NCBI RefSeq assembly: GCF_017498525.1
Contig: NZ_CP071796.1
Location: 2,232,001-2,296,000, forward strand
From: Ottowia testudinis
GTDB lineage: Bacteria; Pseudomonadota; Gammaproteobacteria; Burkholderiales; Burkholderiaceae_C
Direction: 5' to 3'
Length of the DNA stretch: 64,000 nucleotides
Shown piece after piece: positions 42,453 to 52,270 of the stretch (within the stretch, counting starts at the first letter, position 1; every line of letters begins with the position of its first letter). The notes under the pieces are model-generated. The model had not been told where the DNA came from. It searched no databases and was given only the letters and a program-made list of their open reading frames with translations. The translations under genes and the position numbers were made by a program.

Positions 42453-42995
42453 ATGCCCCGAACTCTGCTCGTCGCGCTGTCCATGCTCTGCGGCACGCCC
42501 CTTGGGGCGCTCGCCTGCTGGGATGAGGTGGCGCAGCGCCACGGTGTTCCCACCGATCTGCTCTATGCGGTGGCCAAGGTGGAGTCCGGCCTCAACCCCA
42601 AGGCGGTCAATCGCTCCCACATCCGGCGGACAGGCTCGATCGACATCGGCCTCATGCAGATCAACAGCCGCCACCTGCCCAAACTGGCCAAGCGCGGCCT
42701 CTCGGAATCCAGCCTGTTCGAGCCCTGCACCAATCTCGACGTCGGCGCCGGGCTGTTGGCGGACCTTTTCTCGCGTCATGGACTGAGTTGGGACAGCATC
42801 GGCGCCTATAACGCCGCCTGCACCGAGCTCAAGGGCGACGACTGCACCAAGGCGCGGGCGCGCTACGCCTGGAAGGTGTACCGGCAGCTGCCGGCAAATA
42901 ACCGATCAGCTCGAAACGCCAATGGGTCACGTCGCCCGATCGCTGCCCCTTCGGCGGTCGCTATCCCCTTGCTGGCCGTGCGGGTGGCGCCATGA
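42453..42995 (+). CDS. Lytic transglycosylase (VirB1-like, SLT domain)
   Basis: A 180-residue exported enzyme with a signal peptide (residues 1-21, ending LGALA) and an SLT domain with the catalytic glutamate in VAKVESGLNP (E44), GLMQINS (66-72) and AYNAAC. It opens the peptidoglycan for assembly of the secretion channel. Its start is within the structured leader, and its stop overlaps the next ATG (ATGA). Confidence 0.88.
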   Translation: MPRTLLVALSMLCGTPLGALACWDEVAQRHGVPTDLLYAVAKVESGLNPKAVNRSHIRRTGSIDIGLMQINSRHLPKLAKRGLSESSLFEPCTNLDVGAGLLADLFSRHGLSWDSIGAYNAACTELKGDDCTKARARYAWKVYRQLPANNRSARNANGSRRPIAAPSAVAIPLLAVRVAP

Positions 42996-43690
42996 AGGTT
43001 CTCGCGATCGTGACTTCCGCTCTGGAAACGCTCCCTGCCGTCGCCACGACCCTCATGCTCGCGTCGTGCGGGCATCAGACGCTCGAAACACGCCATCTGC
43101 CGGCCACGCCTTCGCCCGCACCGCAGCTCGCCCAGGTGGGCTATGGCAATCAGGCGGACTTCGTTCAATGCATGCCACCGCAATGCCCGACGCGCACCCA
43201 GAAGACACTGGGGGCAACCCCGGCCATCGAAGCCAACCAAGCGGTGGGCGAGGAAGCCCCTCCTTTGCCCGCCCCCCGTTCATTGGAAGCATTGCCCGCT
43301 GAAGCAAGCCCGTCGGTCGATCCTGACGTGGCCGCCATCACGGAACACCAAACCTGGAGCATCCCCTTCGCCTTCGGTAGCGCTCGGCTCGGTGCTGCCG
43401 GACTCGGCATCCTCAAGCAGGTGACCCCCGAGCTTCCAACAAAAGCCCGCATCACGGTTGCGGGTCGCACGGACGACGCAGGCTCCGCTTCCATCAACGA
43501 CGCTCTGGCGCAGGCACGCGCTGCCACTGTCCGCGACTACCTGGTGCGTGCCCGCCCCGAACTCAAAAGCGCGATCACGGTTGAGGCCGCAGGCAAGTGC
43601 TGCTTCGCCGTGCCCAACGACACACCAGCCGGCCGAGCCCGCAATCGGCGGGTCGAGATCACGGTGGCGCGCCAAGCTGCACCGCCCTGA
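42992..43690 (+). CDS. OmpA-family periplasmic or outer-membrane-associated protein
   Basis: A 232-residue protein with an N-terminal export signal and a possible lipobox-like LMLASCG (Cys at residue 26). After a Pro-rich linker comes a C-terminal OmpA-like domain (IPFAFGSARLGAAG ... VAGRTDDAGSASINDALAQARAATVRDYL, RNRRVEI) that binds peptidoglycan. It probably anchors the transfer apparatus to the cell wall. Coupled to the transglycosylase gene. Confidence 0.83.
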   Translation: MKVLAIVTSALETLPAVATTLMLASCGHQTLETRHLPATPSPAPQLAQVGYGNQADFVQCMPPQCPTRTQKTLGATPAIEANQAVGEEAPPLPAPRSLEALPAEASPSVDPDVAAITEHQTWSIPFAFGSARLGAAGLGILKQVTPELPTKARITVAGRTDDAGSASINDALAQARAATVRDYLVRARPELKSAITVEAAGKCCFAVPNDTPAGRARNRRVEITVARQAAPP

Positions 43691-43825
43691 GCCAGGCCGT
43701 TTCCCCATCGCCCCGAATCAAGCCACCCGCCTTCACCCGCATCCACCTGCCTTTCACCTGCGTCCGCCACCCGCTCCGACCCGTCCGCGACCCGTCTTTC
43801 GACGCTCATCTCAACGGAGGTCTTC

Positions 43826-44173
43826 ATGAGCACTGCAACGCTTGCGCCGTCGCCCATCGACGCGCGCCGTCCCCTCGCCTTTCTCACGCTGCTGGCCGTC
43901 GCCCTGCTCGGCCTGTTCGCGGCATTCCCGAGCTTCGCGCTCGACCTGGTGGCCTTCACCGGCATCACGGGCCCCCTCACGTCCGCCCTGACCCAGATCG
44001 CGGCCCTCGGTCCGGGCATCAAGGCCCTGGTCGGTTTCGTGGGCTTCGTCGTCGCGCTGATCTCGCTGGCCGCGCTGCGCAACTTCGGCCCGGTGCTGTT
44101 CTACGTCGGCCTCGCCATCTTCGGCGCCGTGGGTCTCGTGATCGCCGGGGCGATCATGGGCGCCGTGATCTGA
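43826..44173 (+). CDS. traA: TraA-like conjugative propilin
   Basis: A 115-residue protein with a long N-terminal signal (to about residue 38, PSFAL) and two hydrophobic helices (IKALVGFVGFVVALISLAAL, VLFYVGLAIFGAVGLVIAGAI). Size, layout and position right before traL match F-type propilins. A CGGAGG ribosome site precedes the ATG. The 135-bp gap before it is pyrimidine-rich and may hold a promoter; none is clear. Confidence 0.72.
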   Translation: MSTATLAPSPIDARRPLAFLTLLAVALLGLFAAFPSFALDLVAFTGITGPLTSALTQIAALGPGIKALVGFVGFVVALISLAALRNFGPVLFYVGLAIFGAVGLVIAGAIMGAVI

Positions 44174-44200
44174 GCCGGCCTCGGGTCCAGGGAGTCCGGC
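44174..44200 (+). promoter_or_regulatory. Hairpin from traA stop to traL start covering the ribosome site
   Basis: GCCGG (44174-44178) pairs with CCGGC (44196-44200). After one mismatch, CTC pairs with GAG of the GGAG ribosome site. The hairpin starts on the base after the traA stop and ends on the base before the traL ATG, so it may set the pilin-to-TraL protein ratio. Confidence 0.45.
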
Positions 44201-44500
44201 ATGCGCACCGACACCTACATCCCGCGTCGTCTCGACGACAGCTGGAAGATCGGCTTCTGGGACGTCGATGTCGCGGCGCCCGCCTTGTTCGCCTTCTTCA
44301 TCGGCTACCTGTCCGGCACGAAGCTCTCCTTCGCGGTCTGCATGACCGTGGGCATTGCGCTCTCGCGCTGGGTTTCGAAGCTCAAGGCGGACAAGCACCC
44401 GGCCTTCGCCGTGCATTGGCTGTGGTGGAACCTGCCCGCCACGCCGCTCACGGCGCTGCGGGCCACGCCTCCCTCACACATCCGCCGCATGGTCGGTTGA
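44201..44500 (+). CDS. traL: TraL pilus assembly protein (VirB3-like)
   Basis: A 99-residue inner-membrane protein: YIPRRLDDSWKIGFWDVDVAAPALFAFFIGYLSG with one or two helices, then the family ending HWLWWNLPATPL and PPSHIRRMVG. It is part of the inner-membrane platform of the F-type secretion system. Confidence 0.87.
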   Translation: MRTDTYIPRRLDDSWKIGFWDVDVAAPALFAFFIGYLSGTKLSFAVCMTVGIALSRWVSKLKADKHPAFAVHWLWWNLPATPLTALRATPPSHIRRMVG

Positions 44501-44516
44501 AACAGGGACGACATCC

Positions 44517-45083
44517 ATGGACTTCGAACGACTCAACGTCGACCGCAAGGAGCTCCAGCGCCGCAATCGCGGCCTGGGCCTTGCGGTCGGCGCCCTCGCC
44601 ATCGGCCAGATCCTCACGCTGGTCGCCCTTCTCAACGTACTCGGGTCGGAGCGCACGGTGATCGTGCCGCCGACCCTCAACAAGTCCTTCTGGGTCACGG
44701 ACGAGAAGGCCAGCGGCGCCTATCTGGAGCAGATGGGCACCTTTATCGCCTGGCTGATCCTCGACGTCACGCCCGCCACGATCGACTGGAAGAAGGACGT
44801 CCTGCTGACCTACGTGGAGCCGGCCCAGCACGGGGCGCTCAAGTCCCGGCAGGAGGTCGAAGCCGAGCGCCTGAAGCGCATCAACGCCACCACGGCATTC
44901 GCCCTCGATCAACTCGTGCCCAGCGAGAACGGCCGCAGCGTCGTGATCCGGGGCCGCCTGCGCACCCTGGTGAACGGGTTTGAAACCGCCAATGAGCCCA
45001 AGGCCTATCTGGTCGAATTCGGCTTCGCCGGCGCGCGCATGCACCTGAAAACATTCCAGGAGGTGCCCTATGCAAGCCACTGA
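44517..45083 (+). CDS. traE: TraE pilus assembly protein (VirB5/8-like)
   Basis: A 188-residue protein with one N-terminal helix (LGLAVGALAIGQILTLVALLNVLG) and a periplasmic TraE domain (ERTVIVPPTLNKSFWVTDEKASGAYLEQMGTFIAWL, LDVTPATIDW). It is an inner-membrane scaffold of the pilus channel. It overlaps traK by 14 nt. Confidence 0.9.
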   Translation: MDFERLNVDRKELQRRNRGLGLAVGALAIGQILTLVALLNVLGSERTVIVPPTLNKSFWVTDEKASGAYLEQMGTFIAWLILDVTPATIDWKKDVLLTYVEPAQHGALKSRQEVEAERLKRINATTAFALDQLVPSENGRSVVIRGRLRTLVNGFETANEPKAYLVEFGFAGARMHLKTFQEVPYASH

Positions 45084-45936
45084 AACGCGCGCCCTGCCCA
45101 CCCGTCTGGCGTGCGCCGTGGCGCTCCTCTGCGCCATGGGCAGTGCCCAGGCGCTGCAGGTCATCGATGCCAGCGACGGCGCATCGGTGGAAGCCCTCCT
45201 GTCGATCCAGGAGCCGACCCGCATCCGCATCGAGGGCAGTGCCATCACGGATGTCTTCGGCAACATCCACAGCAGCGGTTGCGCGGCCTTGCCGACGCCG
45301 GCGGCCCTCCCCGTCGGCGCTTCGCCAGCCGTGGGCACGCCCGCTTCCGCGCCGCCCGTCTCGTCGATCAACCCAAGCGGCGAGATCGTGCTCGAGTGTG
45401 ATCGGGACAAGGGCGAAATCTATGTCCGGCCCGTGGGCGAAGGCAAGAAGCCCATCAACCTCTTCGTGTCGTCGGCACGCGGAACCTACACGCTCGTGCT
45501 GCGCCGGGCCGACACGCCGGCCGACACCATCGTCATCCGGGACAAGGCTGCCCTGCAGCGCCGTGCCGAAACCTCGACAGCCCGCCCTGCTTCAGGCGCC
45601 GCCGCCAGCCATGTGCGGGGCCTGAAGGCCCTGCTGGTGGTCATGGCCTCCGAGCGCGTGCCCTCCGACATCCAGGTCGAGACCATTGGCCAGCCGGTGA
45701 CCTTGTGGCGCGAGGCCCGGTTCACGCTGGAGCGCACTTACCGCGGGCGTGGCCTGCTCGGCGAGCGCTATGTGTTGCAGAACGTCAGCGACGCCCCCAT
45801 GGTGCTGACCGAAGCCGAGTTCGACCGGGAGGACGGCGAGTCCGGCAGCGTGGCAGGCATCGCCATCGAACACCACAACCTGCGTCCGGGTGAGCGCACC
45901 GTGGTCTTCGTGATCCGCAAGGAGGTTCAGCCATGA
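45070..45936 (+). CDS. traK: TraK secretin-like outer-membrane channel component (VirB9-like)
   Basis: A 288-residue exported protein with a signal peptide (ending GSAQA) and a TraK domain. It has beta-rich stretches (LQVIDASDGASVEALLSIQEPTRIRIEGSAITDVFGNIHS, GEIVLECDRDKGEIYVRP, NLFVSSARGTYTLVL) and a C-terminal part that contacts TraB and TraV (HHNLRPGERTVVFVIRK). It makes the outer-membrane core complex. Confidence 0.87.
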   Translation: MQATETRALPTRLACAVALLCAMGSAQALQVIDASDGASVEALLSIQEPTRIRIEGSAITDVFGNIHSSGCAALPTPAALPVGASPAVGTPASAPPVSSINPSGEIVLECDRDKGEIYVRPVGEGKKPINLFVSSARGTYTLVLRRADTPADTIVIRDKAALQRRAETSTARPASGAAASHVRGLKALLVVMASERVPSDIQVETIGQPVTLWREARFTLERTYRGRGLLGERYVLQNVSDAPMVLTEAEFDREDGESGSVAGIAIEHHNLRPGERTVVFVIRKEVQP

Positions 45937-47342
45937 ACGGGCAGATTCCTCCCCTGCGCGAGCGCGCGGGCAGCGCACTGCGCGGCATCGCCGAACGCTT
46001 GTCGCCGCGCCAGCGCCAATACGCCTTGCTGGGCCTGATCCTGGTCGCCGGCGTCGGTCTCCTCTGGATGATTCTCACGCTCACCGCGTCGCCACCGCAC
46101 CCCGGCGGCACACCCAAGCCCGCGGACCGAGCCAGTGGGGTCACCAACATCGGCGTCCTGCCGCCCGGCGCCCAGGTCAATCCGGTGGACCAGTGGGTCG
46201 GCACCGCCGGCCGCAAGCTCGCCCAGTACGAATCCGAACGCGACGAACAAAACCGGCTGAACAAGGAGCGCTCGGCGTTCGAGCAGCGCACGATGCAGCG
46301 CTTTGCCGAACTGGAGCAGAAGCTGACCTCGGCGAGCCAGGCTGCCGCATCGGTGCCACCCTCGGTGCAGCCGCCCGCCGCACCCGCACCCACAGCGCCG
46401 ACGACGGCAATGCCGCCGGCCGAGGCGCTCCTGCAAAGGCCTGCCGGCCATGACAGCGCCCAACCGGGCATGCCTCCCGGCACACCGGCGATGCCCATTG
46501 CCCCCACCTTGCCGGAAACCCCGCGCATCACGCGGATCACGATCACCCCGCGCGACAACGCGACCAGCCATCCCGCGCAAGCAGCCGCAACGGAAGCAAC
46601 GACCCGCGCCGACGGCACGAAAGCCACCGCCCCCCGCACCGTCTCGACCTTCCTGCCCGTGAGCTTCACCCGCGGAACCTTGCTCGGCGGCCTGGATGCA
46701 CCCACCGGCGGCCAGTCCCAGAGCAATCCACACCCGGTCCTGATCCGGCTGTCCGACACCTCGGTCCTGCCCAACCGCATGCGTGGCGAGTACCGGGAGT
46801 GCTTCGTGATCGCCGCCGGTTACGGCGACATCAGTTCCGAGCGGGCCTACCTGCGCACCGAGTCCCTCTCCTGCGTGCGCCCCGACGGCGCGACGCTCGA
46901 AGTGCGCATCCAGGGCTCCATCTACGGCGAAGACGGCAAGGTCGGTCTGCGCGGGCGGCTCGTGACGAAGCAAGGCCAGATGCTCGCCAACGCGCTGCTT
47001 GCCGGTGTCGTCAGCGGCATCGGCCAGGGGCTTGCCACCTCATCCACCGAGTACAGCACCTCGGCGCTGGGGACGGTGGCCACCGCCGACGGCTCGGACG
47101 CCTACCGCGCCGGCCTGGGCTCCGGCGTGGGCAAGGCCCTCGACCGACTTGCCCAGTACTACATCAAGTTGGCCGAGAACACCTTCCCGGTCATCGAGGT
47201 CGATGCCGGCCGCGAGATCGACGTGGTGATCACCAAAGGCGTGCGCATCGATATCCCGATGACCGCTGCGGCGACCACCAGCCACAGCGCCCTGTCCCCC
47301 GACACCCGCTACCTGGAGGCTTCCGATGACCCGAATTACTGA
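45933..47342 (+). CDS. traB: TraB core complex protein (VirB10-like)
   Basis: A 469-residue protein with one N-terminal membrane anchor ([21 protein letters not shown]), a coiled-coil region ([32 protein letters not shown]), a Pro/Ala linker and a C-terminal VirB10/TrbI barrel domain ([53 protein letters not shown]). It spans both membranes and gates the channel. It overlaps traK by 4 nt and dsbC by 17 nt. Confidence 0.9.
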   Translation: MNGQIPPLRERAGSALRGIAERLSPRQRQYALLGLILVAGVGLLWMILTLTASPPHPGGTPKPADRASGVTNIGVLPPGAQVNPVDQWVGTAGRKLAQYESERDEQNRLNKERSAFEQRTMQRFAELEQKLTSASQAAASVPPSVQPPAAPAPTAPTTAMPPAEALLQRPAGHDSAQPGMPPGTPAMPIAPTLPETPRITRITITPRDNATSHPAQAAATEATTRADGTKATAPRTVSTFLPVSFTRGTLLGGLDAPTGGQSQSNPHPVLIRLSDTSVLPNRMRGEYRECFVIAAGYGDISSERAYLRTESLSCVRPDGATLEVRIQGSIYGEDGKVGLRGRLVTKQGQMLANALLAGVVSGIGQGLATSSTEYSTSALGTVATADGSDAYRAGLGSGVGKALDRLAQYYIKLAENTFPVIEVDAGREIDVVITKGVRIDIPMTAAATTSHSALSPDTRYLEASDDPNY

Positions 47343-48144
47343 TGGCGGGCGCATGCCCCCGCTCGTGTCCATGCGCAAACGCACGCTCGTCACCGGGGCG
47401 CTGCTCGCCCTGCTGGCGGCATCGGAGATCGCGCCCACCGCCCACGCGGCGCCCGACGAAGCCAGCCGCTTGCGCGCCACGCTCGAACAAACCCACCCGG
47501 GTACCCGCTTCACCGACATCGCCCCGGCCCCCGTCAAGGGGCTGTACGAAGTCTGGATGGACGGGAACGTGGCCTACGTGCTCGCCCATGATCCCCGCTA
47601 CTTCCTCTTCGGGCGGCTCTTCGACACTCAGGCGATGAAGGATCTCACCGGCCCCAGGCTCGCCCAGCGAGCCCCGTCCGATCCGGGCATGGCCGCCGCC
47701 AAGCCGATCGCCTTCGATCAACTGCCGCTTCATGACGCCATCAAGACGGTCCGTGGTGACGGTGCCCGCAAGCTCGCCGTGGTCAGCGACCCGGCCTGCC
47801 CGTACTGCAAGCAGCTGGAAGCGGAGCTTGCCGCCATCGACAACGTCACGGTCTACACCTTCCTCGTCCCCTTCCTGGGCGAAGCGCGTCCAATCGCCAT
47901 CTGGTGCGCGGCGGACCGGGTGGCTGCCTGGCGCGACTGGATGAGCAAGGGCGATGCGAGCCGGCAGCACACCGGCACACCCTGCACCCACCCCATCGCG
48001 CGCAATCTCGCGCTGGCCCGCGGCTTCGGCATCCAGGGCACGCCCACCCTCATCTGGGCCGATGGGGAGCGCACCGAAGGCTTCATCGACCGGGCCGCCA
48101 TCGAATCCCGACTCGCGGCGACCGCCATGGGAGGCCGGCCATGA
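47326..48144 (+). CDS. dsbC: DsbC-type thiol-disulfide protein of the transfer operon
   Basis: A 272-residue exported thioredoxin-fold protein. The signal ([25 protein letters not shown]) follows a short leader; the start at 47326 is chosen because a GGAGG site lies 7 nt upstream. The active site CPYC is near residue 156, with the cis-proline segment [10 protein letters not shown] near 243. It probably isomerises disulfides in Cys-rich TraN, TraU and TraH. Same position as dsbC in SXT/R391 and IncC. Confidence 0.87.
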   Translation: MTRITDGGRMPPLVSMRKRTLVTGALLALLAASEIAPTAHAAPDEASRLRATLEQTHPGTRFTDIAPAPVKGLYEVWMDGNVAYVLAHDPRYFLFGRLFDTQAMKDLTGPRLAQRAPSDPGMAAAKPIAFDQLPLHDAIKTVRGDGARKLAVVSDPACPYCKQLEAELAAIDNVTVYTFLVPFLGEARPIAIWCAADRVAAWRDWMSKGDASRQHTGTPCTHPIARNLALARGFGIQGTPTLIWADGERTEGFIDRAAIESRLAATAMGGRP

Positions 48145-48758
48145 GTGCTTTCGTTCATTTCCCCCTGATCCATCCCGCGCTCCGACTCCTCCCGCTCCTG
48201 TCCGCGCTCACCCTGGGCGGCTGCGTCTCCATGTCCGGCCTGGGCGGCGACTCCAAGTACGCATGCCAGGCCCCCGAAGGGGTGGCGTGCGATTCCGTCT
48301 CCGGCACCTATGCGAACGCGGTGGCGAACAACCTGCCGGGCCAGCGCAAGCGCGAGTCCCCGGCAGACACGCGGAAGCCGGAGACCCCCACGCCTCGCAC
48401 CTCGGCCCCGGCGCACACGGGCCTGCCGGCCGCCGGCAGTTCGTCCCCGCAGGAGGATGGGACCCCGCTGCGCGCGCAATCGCGCTACCTGCGCCTGTGG
48501 ATCAAGCCCTGGGAGGACATCGACGGCGACCTCTACGATCAGGCCCACGTCTACGTCCAGATCGACCAGGGCCGCTGGCTGATCGACCATGTGCAGCAGC
48601 GCATACGCGACGCCAACGCGCCCCTGCGTCCGCCGCCATCGACCTCCGCGCCCTCGAACGCAAGCGAAGGCACCAGTTCCCCAGCACAGCCCGCAGGACG
48701 GCCCATTCTCCCGGCGCCGGCTCGCCTCTTGAACAGCCCCAGCGAGGTGTCGCAATGA
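48141..48758 (+). CDS. traV: TraV outer-membrane lipoprotein (VirB7-like)
   Basis: A 205-residue lipoprotein with lipobox LTLGGC (acylated Cys at about residue 26), the TraV segment [22 protein letters not shown], then [26 protein letters not shown] and a Pro-rich tail. It anchors the TraK ring in the outer membrane. The start overlaps the dsbC stop (ATGA). Confidence 0.87.
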   Translation: MSAFVHFPLIHPALRLLPLLSALTLGGCVSMSGLGGDSKYACQAPEGVACDSVSGTYANAVANNLPGQRKRESPADTRKPETPTPRTSAPAHTGLPAAGSSSPQEDGTPLRAQSRYLRLWIKPWEDIDGDLYDQAHVYVQIDQGRWLIDHVQQRIRDANAPLRPPPSTSAPSNASEGTSSPAQPAGRPILPAPARLLNSPSEVSQ

Positions 48759-51331
48759 GCATCGTCACCGACACCCCACGGCCCGAGCAACGGGGTCGCA
48801 GCGATTGGCGGCCACTGAACCTGCCTTTCGGCCTGGGCGTCTCTCCGGACACCCCGGCCGAACAGTTCGCCAGCTGGCTCCCCTACATGGGATACCTGGA
48901 CGCCGAACGCATCTTTGCAAACCGCGACGGGATGGGCTTCATGCTGGAGCTGATGCCCCAGTCCGGCGCGGACGATCGCATGACGGAGGTTCTGGTCTCC
49001 CTCTATGCCAACTGCCCTGCCGGCACGGGCCTGCAATTCCACCTGTTCGCCTCGCCCCACATTCGAAGCCAGTTGCGTCGCTACGCCAACTTGCGCGTCG
49101 AGGATGAGGATCAGTTCGAGAAAGCCCAGCACTGGGGCCGCCCCGCGCGCAACGAGAACCTGTTCCGCGCTCTGGCGCGCCAACGCGTGGGCCACCTGCT
49201 CAAAGGGGCACAGCAGTCCCTCACGGCGGGCTTTCACTACACCATCCGCGACTTCCGCCTGATGCTGTCGGTCGCCTTCCCTGCCGACCCCGACAATCTG
49301 AACAAGCGCGAGGAACTGCTGGCCCTGCGCGATTCGATGGCGTCGACGCTGCGCTCGGCTTCGCTGCCGAACCGAGTCTGCGACGCCTCCGACCTCATCA
49401 ACTGGTGCGCGATCTTCACCAACCCGGACCGGATGTCCGGCACGGACGCGCCCGACCTCAACTACGACGACGGCCGGGAACTGCGCGATCAGATCGTCGA
49501 CTTCGACACCATCCAGGATCCTCACCCGACCGGCCTCACCTTCTGGAAGGAATCCGGCCCGGATGTCCTGGAGGCCCGCTTCTACTCGATCAAGAGCTTT
49601 CCGGAGCGCTTCGCCCTCTGGCAGATGGGCTCGCTCATCGGCGACCTGATGCAGCCGGCGCTGCAGTACAGCGCCCCCTTCCTGCTCACCCTGGGCGTGC
49701 AGATCCTCGATCCCAATGCCACCAAGTCGGTGGTCACCGCCAACCACGTCCGCGCCACGCAGAACGCCAAGTCGAAGATGGCCGACGTGATGCCGGACGT
49801 CCGGAAGAAGCTCGACGACTGGACGGCCGCCGCCGATGCCATCGATACCGGCGGGAATCTGGTGAGCCTGTACCACCAGCTCGCCATCTTCTCGACGCCG
49901 GAAAGGGCCGCGGCGGCCCATGAGGCGGCCAGTGCGATCTGGCGCAGCCGTGGCTTTCAGCTCAACGCCGACGCCTACATGCATCGCCAGGCGCTGCTGG
50001 CGAGCCTGCCCATGACGCTGACCGAGCGCTTCCACAAGGACCTCGCCAAGATGCGCCGGGTCACGCGCAAGACAATGTCCAACGCCATCCACATGGCCCC
50101 TCTGATCGCGGAATGGCGCGGCACCCGCACGCCGGCCCTGGTCTTCGGCGGCCGGCGTGGCCAGCTCATGACGCTCGACCTCTTCGACAACGACCTGGGC
50201 AACTACAACTTCGCCATCATCGGCGCCCCCGGTTCCGGGAAGTCCGTGCTGATGAACGAGATGGCCTGGTCCTACCGGGCCATCGGCGCCAAGGTCTGGA
50301 TGCTTGACCTGGGCCGCTCATTCGAGAAGCTGTGCCGCAAGGCGCGGGGCACCTACATCGAGTTCAGGCCCGACGTGGACCTCTGCCTCAATCCCTTCTC
50401 CATCGTCCAGGACATCAACGAAGACATCGACATGCTGGTGCCGGGCATCTCGAAGATGTGCTCGATGCAGCACGCCCTGGAGGAAGTCCAGTACAAGGCC
50501 ATCTCGGCCATGGTCCTGAAGCTGTGGCGCGAGTACGGCCAGGACCTCACGATCACCGGTCTGCGAGATGCCTTCCGCACCGGCTCCCTGGAAGAGCTGG
50601 GGGCGGTCAATGATCAGCGCATCAAGGACCTCGCCCTCATGCTCAACCCCTATGCCAAGGGTGGGCAGTACGAGCGCTTCTTCGAGGGCCGCGCCAACGT
50701 CGACTTCAGCAACGACTTCATCGTCATCGAGAACGAGGAATTGAAGCGTCGCCCCGACCTGCATGCGGTGGTGAACATCCTGCTGCTGCACCAGATCACG
50801 GGTGAGATGTACCTCACGCGCAATCGACGCAAGGTGCTCTTCATCGACGAACTCAAGCAGCAGTTGGGCGACATCGGCGCAGACGATCCCGTGAAGGCCG
50901 CCGTGGTCGAGGAAGCGGCCCGCCGCGCTCGCAAGTATGGCGGTGCGCTGGGCACCGCGACGCAGAGTGCCGACGACTACTACGGTTCGGCCCAAATGGA
51001 AGCCGCCTTCAACTGCTCGGACTGGGTCTTCCTGTTGAGGCAGAAGCCGGAGTCGATCGAGATGTTGGACCGCAAGGGCCGGCTCACGATGGACGAGCCC
51101 AAGAAGCGCCTCTTGAACTCCCTGCGCACGGAAGCCGGCGCCTTCTCCGAGCTCTACATCTCCTCCCCGGTGGGCGAAGGCGTGGCCCGCAACATCCTCG
51201 ACCCGGCGACCCACCTGCTGTTCTCCAACAAGCTCGAAGACAACGCCCCGATCGACGAACTGCGCGCCCGGGGCTATTCCATCGACGAGGCGATCGCCGA
51301 ACTGCTGCGCCAGCGGGGGCATGCCTTATGA
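48755..51331 (+). CDS. traC: TraC secretion ATPase (VirB4-like)
   Basis: An 858-residue ATPase with Walker A IGAPGSGKSV (about residues 488-497), Walker B VLFIDELKQQ (about 694) and a downstream GTATQSADDYY segment. It powers pilus assembly and substrate translocation. The ATG overlaps the traV stop (ATGA) and excludes the long upstream reading frame. Confidence 0.94.
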   Translation: MSIVTDTPRPEQRGRSDWRPLNLPFGLGVSPDTPAEQFASWLPYMGYLDAERIFANRDGMGFMLELMPQSGADDRMTEVLVSLYANCPAGTGLQFHLFASPHIRSQLRRYANLRVEDEDQFEKAQHWGRPARNENLFRALARQRVGHLLKGAQQSLTAGFHYTIRDFRLMLSVAFPADPDNLNKREELLALRDSMASTLRSASLPNRVCDASDLINWCAIFTNPDRMSGTDAPDLNYDDGRELRDQIVDFDTIQDPHPTGLTFWKESGPDVLEARFYSIKSFPERFALWQMGSLIGDLMQPALQYSAPFLLTLGVQILDPNATKSVVTANHVRATQNAKSKMADVMPDVRKKLDDWTAAADAIDTGGNLVSLYHQLAIFSTPERAAAAHEAASAIWRSRGFQLNADAYMHRQALLASLPMTLTERFHKDLAKMRRVTRKTMSNAIHMAPLIAEWRGTRTPALVFGGRRGQLMTLDLFDNDLGNYNFAIIGAPGSGKSVLMNEMAWSYRAIGAKVWMLDLGRSFEKLCRKARGTYIEFRPDVDLCLNPFSIVQDINEDIDMLVPGISKMCSMQHALEEVQYKAISAMVLKLWREYGQDLTITGLRDAFRTGSLEELGAVNDQRIKDLALMLNPYAKGGQYERFFEGRANVDFSNDFIVIENEELKRRPDLHAVVNILLLHQITGEMYLTRNRRKVLFIDELKQQLGDIGADDPVKAAVVEEAARRARKYGGALGTATQSADDYYGSAQMEAAFNCSDWVFLLRQKPESIEMLDRKGRLTMDEPKKRLLNSLRTEAGAFSELYISSPVGEGVARNILDPATHLLFSNKLEDNAPIDELRARGYSIDEAIAELLRQRGHAL

Positions 51332-51693
51332 ACCCGCGTGTCCTTTTCGTCGCCAATGCGCTGGTGAGCCTGATCGCAGTCGGCGGTGCGTTGCTCGTCT
51401 ATGACCGCCTAGTGATCCGCCCTGCCCGAACCATCGGCGTCGTGGATCTCGCCGAGGTCTATCGCACCAAGGAAGACGAGTTCACCCGGCGTCTCACCGC
51501 CGCGCATACGGAAGAAGAGCGCCAGGCCACCTTGCAGATGGCCAGGGCCTTCGCGCAGCGGCTGCCCGTCGCCTTGGAGAGCCTGCCGGCCGAGTGTGGC
51601 TGCCTCGTGGTTCTCAAGGCTTCCGTCGCCGGACCTACCCCCTACACGGTCGATCTGACGGCGCGCCTGCGCCAGAAGGTGGAAACGCCATGA
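51328..51693 (+). CDS. trbI: TrbI-like small membrane protein of F-type systems
   Basis: A 121-residue protein with one N-terminal helix (VLFVANALVSLIAVGGALLVYDRLV) and a periplasmic part with a short helical stretch (RTKEDEFTRRLTAAHTEEERQATLQMARAFAQRLP) followed by the ECGCLVVLKASV strand. This fits TrbI family proteins that affect pilus retraction. It overlaps traC and the next gene by 4 nt each. Confidence 0.75.
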   Translation: MNPRVLFVANALVSLIAVGGALLVYDRLVIRPARTIGVVDLAEVYRTKEDEFTRRLTAAHTEEERQATLQMARAFAQRLPVALESLPAECGCLVVLKASVAGPTPYTVDLTARLRQKVETP

Positions 51694-52259
51694 ACGCCGA
51701 ACGCAAGAGCCCACGCGGAATCACCCGCCTGAAGGTTTCAGTGCGCGACCTTGTGCGGCACATGCACCTGCGCTGGTACCTCTATCTGCTCCTCTTCACG
51801 ATCTGGGGCTTGGCCTATGTCCGCCTGTTCTTCGACGCCACGCCGCGCGTGCCGGTGCTGTTCAACTGGACACCGAGCCTGCCGTACAAGGTGGCCTTGC
51901 TGCACTCAGGCACATCGGCGCTGCACCGGGGCGACTTCGTTGTCTTCGCGTTTGCAGGCGACGGCATCCGTCGCTATCCGGGCCTAGCCGGGCAGCCCTT
52001 CTTCAAGATCGTGCGCGGCCTGCCCGGCGACACGGTCAGCGTCGCCGGCCGCGAGGTGCGGATCAATGGTGAGCTGGTCGGCATCGCCAAGACCCATGCC
52101 TTCGACCGCCATCCCCTCGATCCGATCGCCCCCGGCGTCATTCCAGCCGGCCGTTACTACGTCCAGGGCATGAGTCCCGATTCGTTCGACTCCCGCTACC
52201 GCGAAAGCGGCCTCGTACGGGTCGAGCAAGTGATCGGCGTCGTCGACCCGCTGTTCTGA
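51690..52259 (+). CDS. S26-family signal peptidase of the transfer system (TrhF/TraF-type)
   Basis: A 189-residue type I signal peptidase-like protein with one N-terminal helix (WYLYLLLFTIWGLAYVRLFF). The Ser region TPSLPYKVALL and the Lys region FFKIVRGLPGDTVSV give the Ser/Lys dyad, and GRYYVQGMSPDSFDSRY is the box E-like segment. In R27 and SXT-type elements the counterpart (TrhF) matures the pilin. It is distinct from the thioredoxin-like TraF downstream. Confidence 0.87.
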   Translation: MNAERKSPRGITRLKVSVRDLVRHMHLRWYLYLLLFTIWGLAYVRLFFDATPRVPVLFNWTPSLPYKVALLHSGTSALHRGDFVVFAFAGDGIRRYPGLAGQPFFKIVRGLPGDTVSVAGREVRINGELVGIAKTHAFDRHPLDPIAPGVIPAGRYYVQGMSPDSFDSRYRESGLVRVEQVIGVVDPLF

Positions 52260-52270
52260 CGGAGGCCCCT

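Noticed and set aside
48551-50092. A 513-codon minus-strand frame opposite traC
   Set aside because: Antisense to conserved traC; Val/Gly/Arg/His-rich with no motif.
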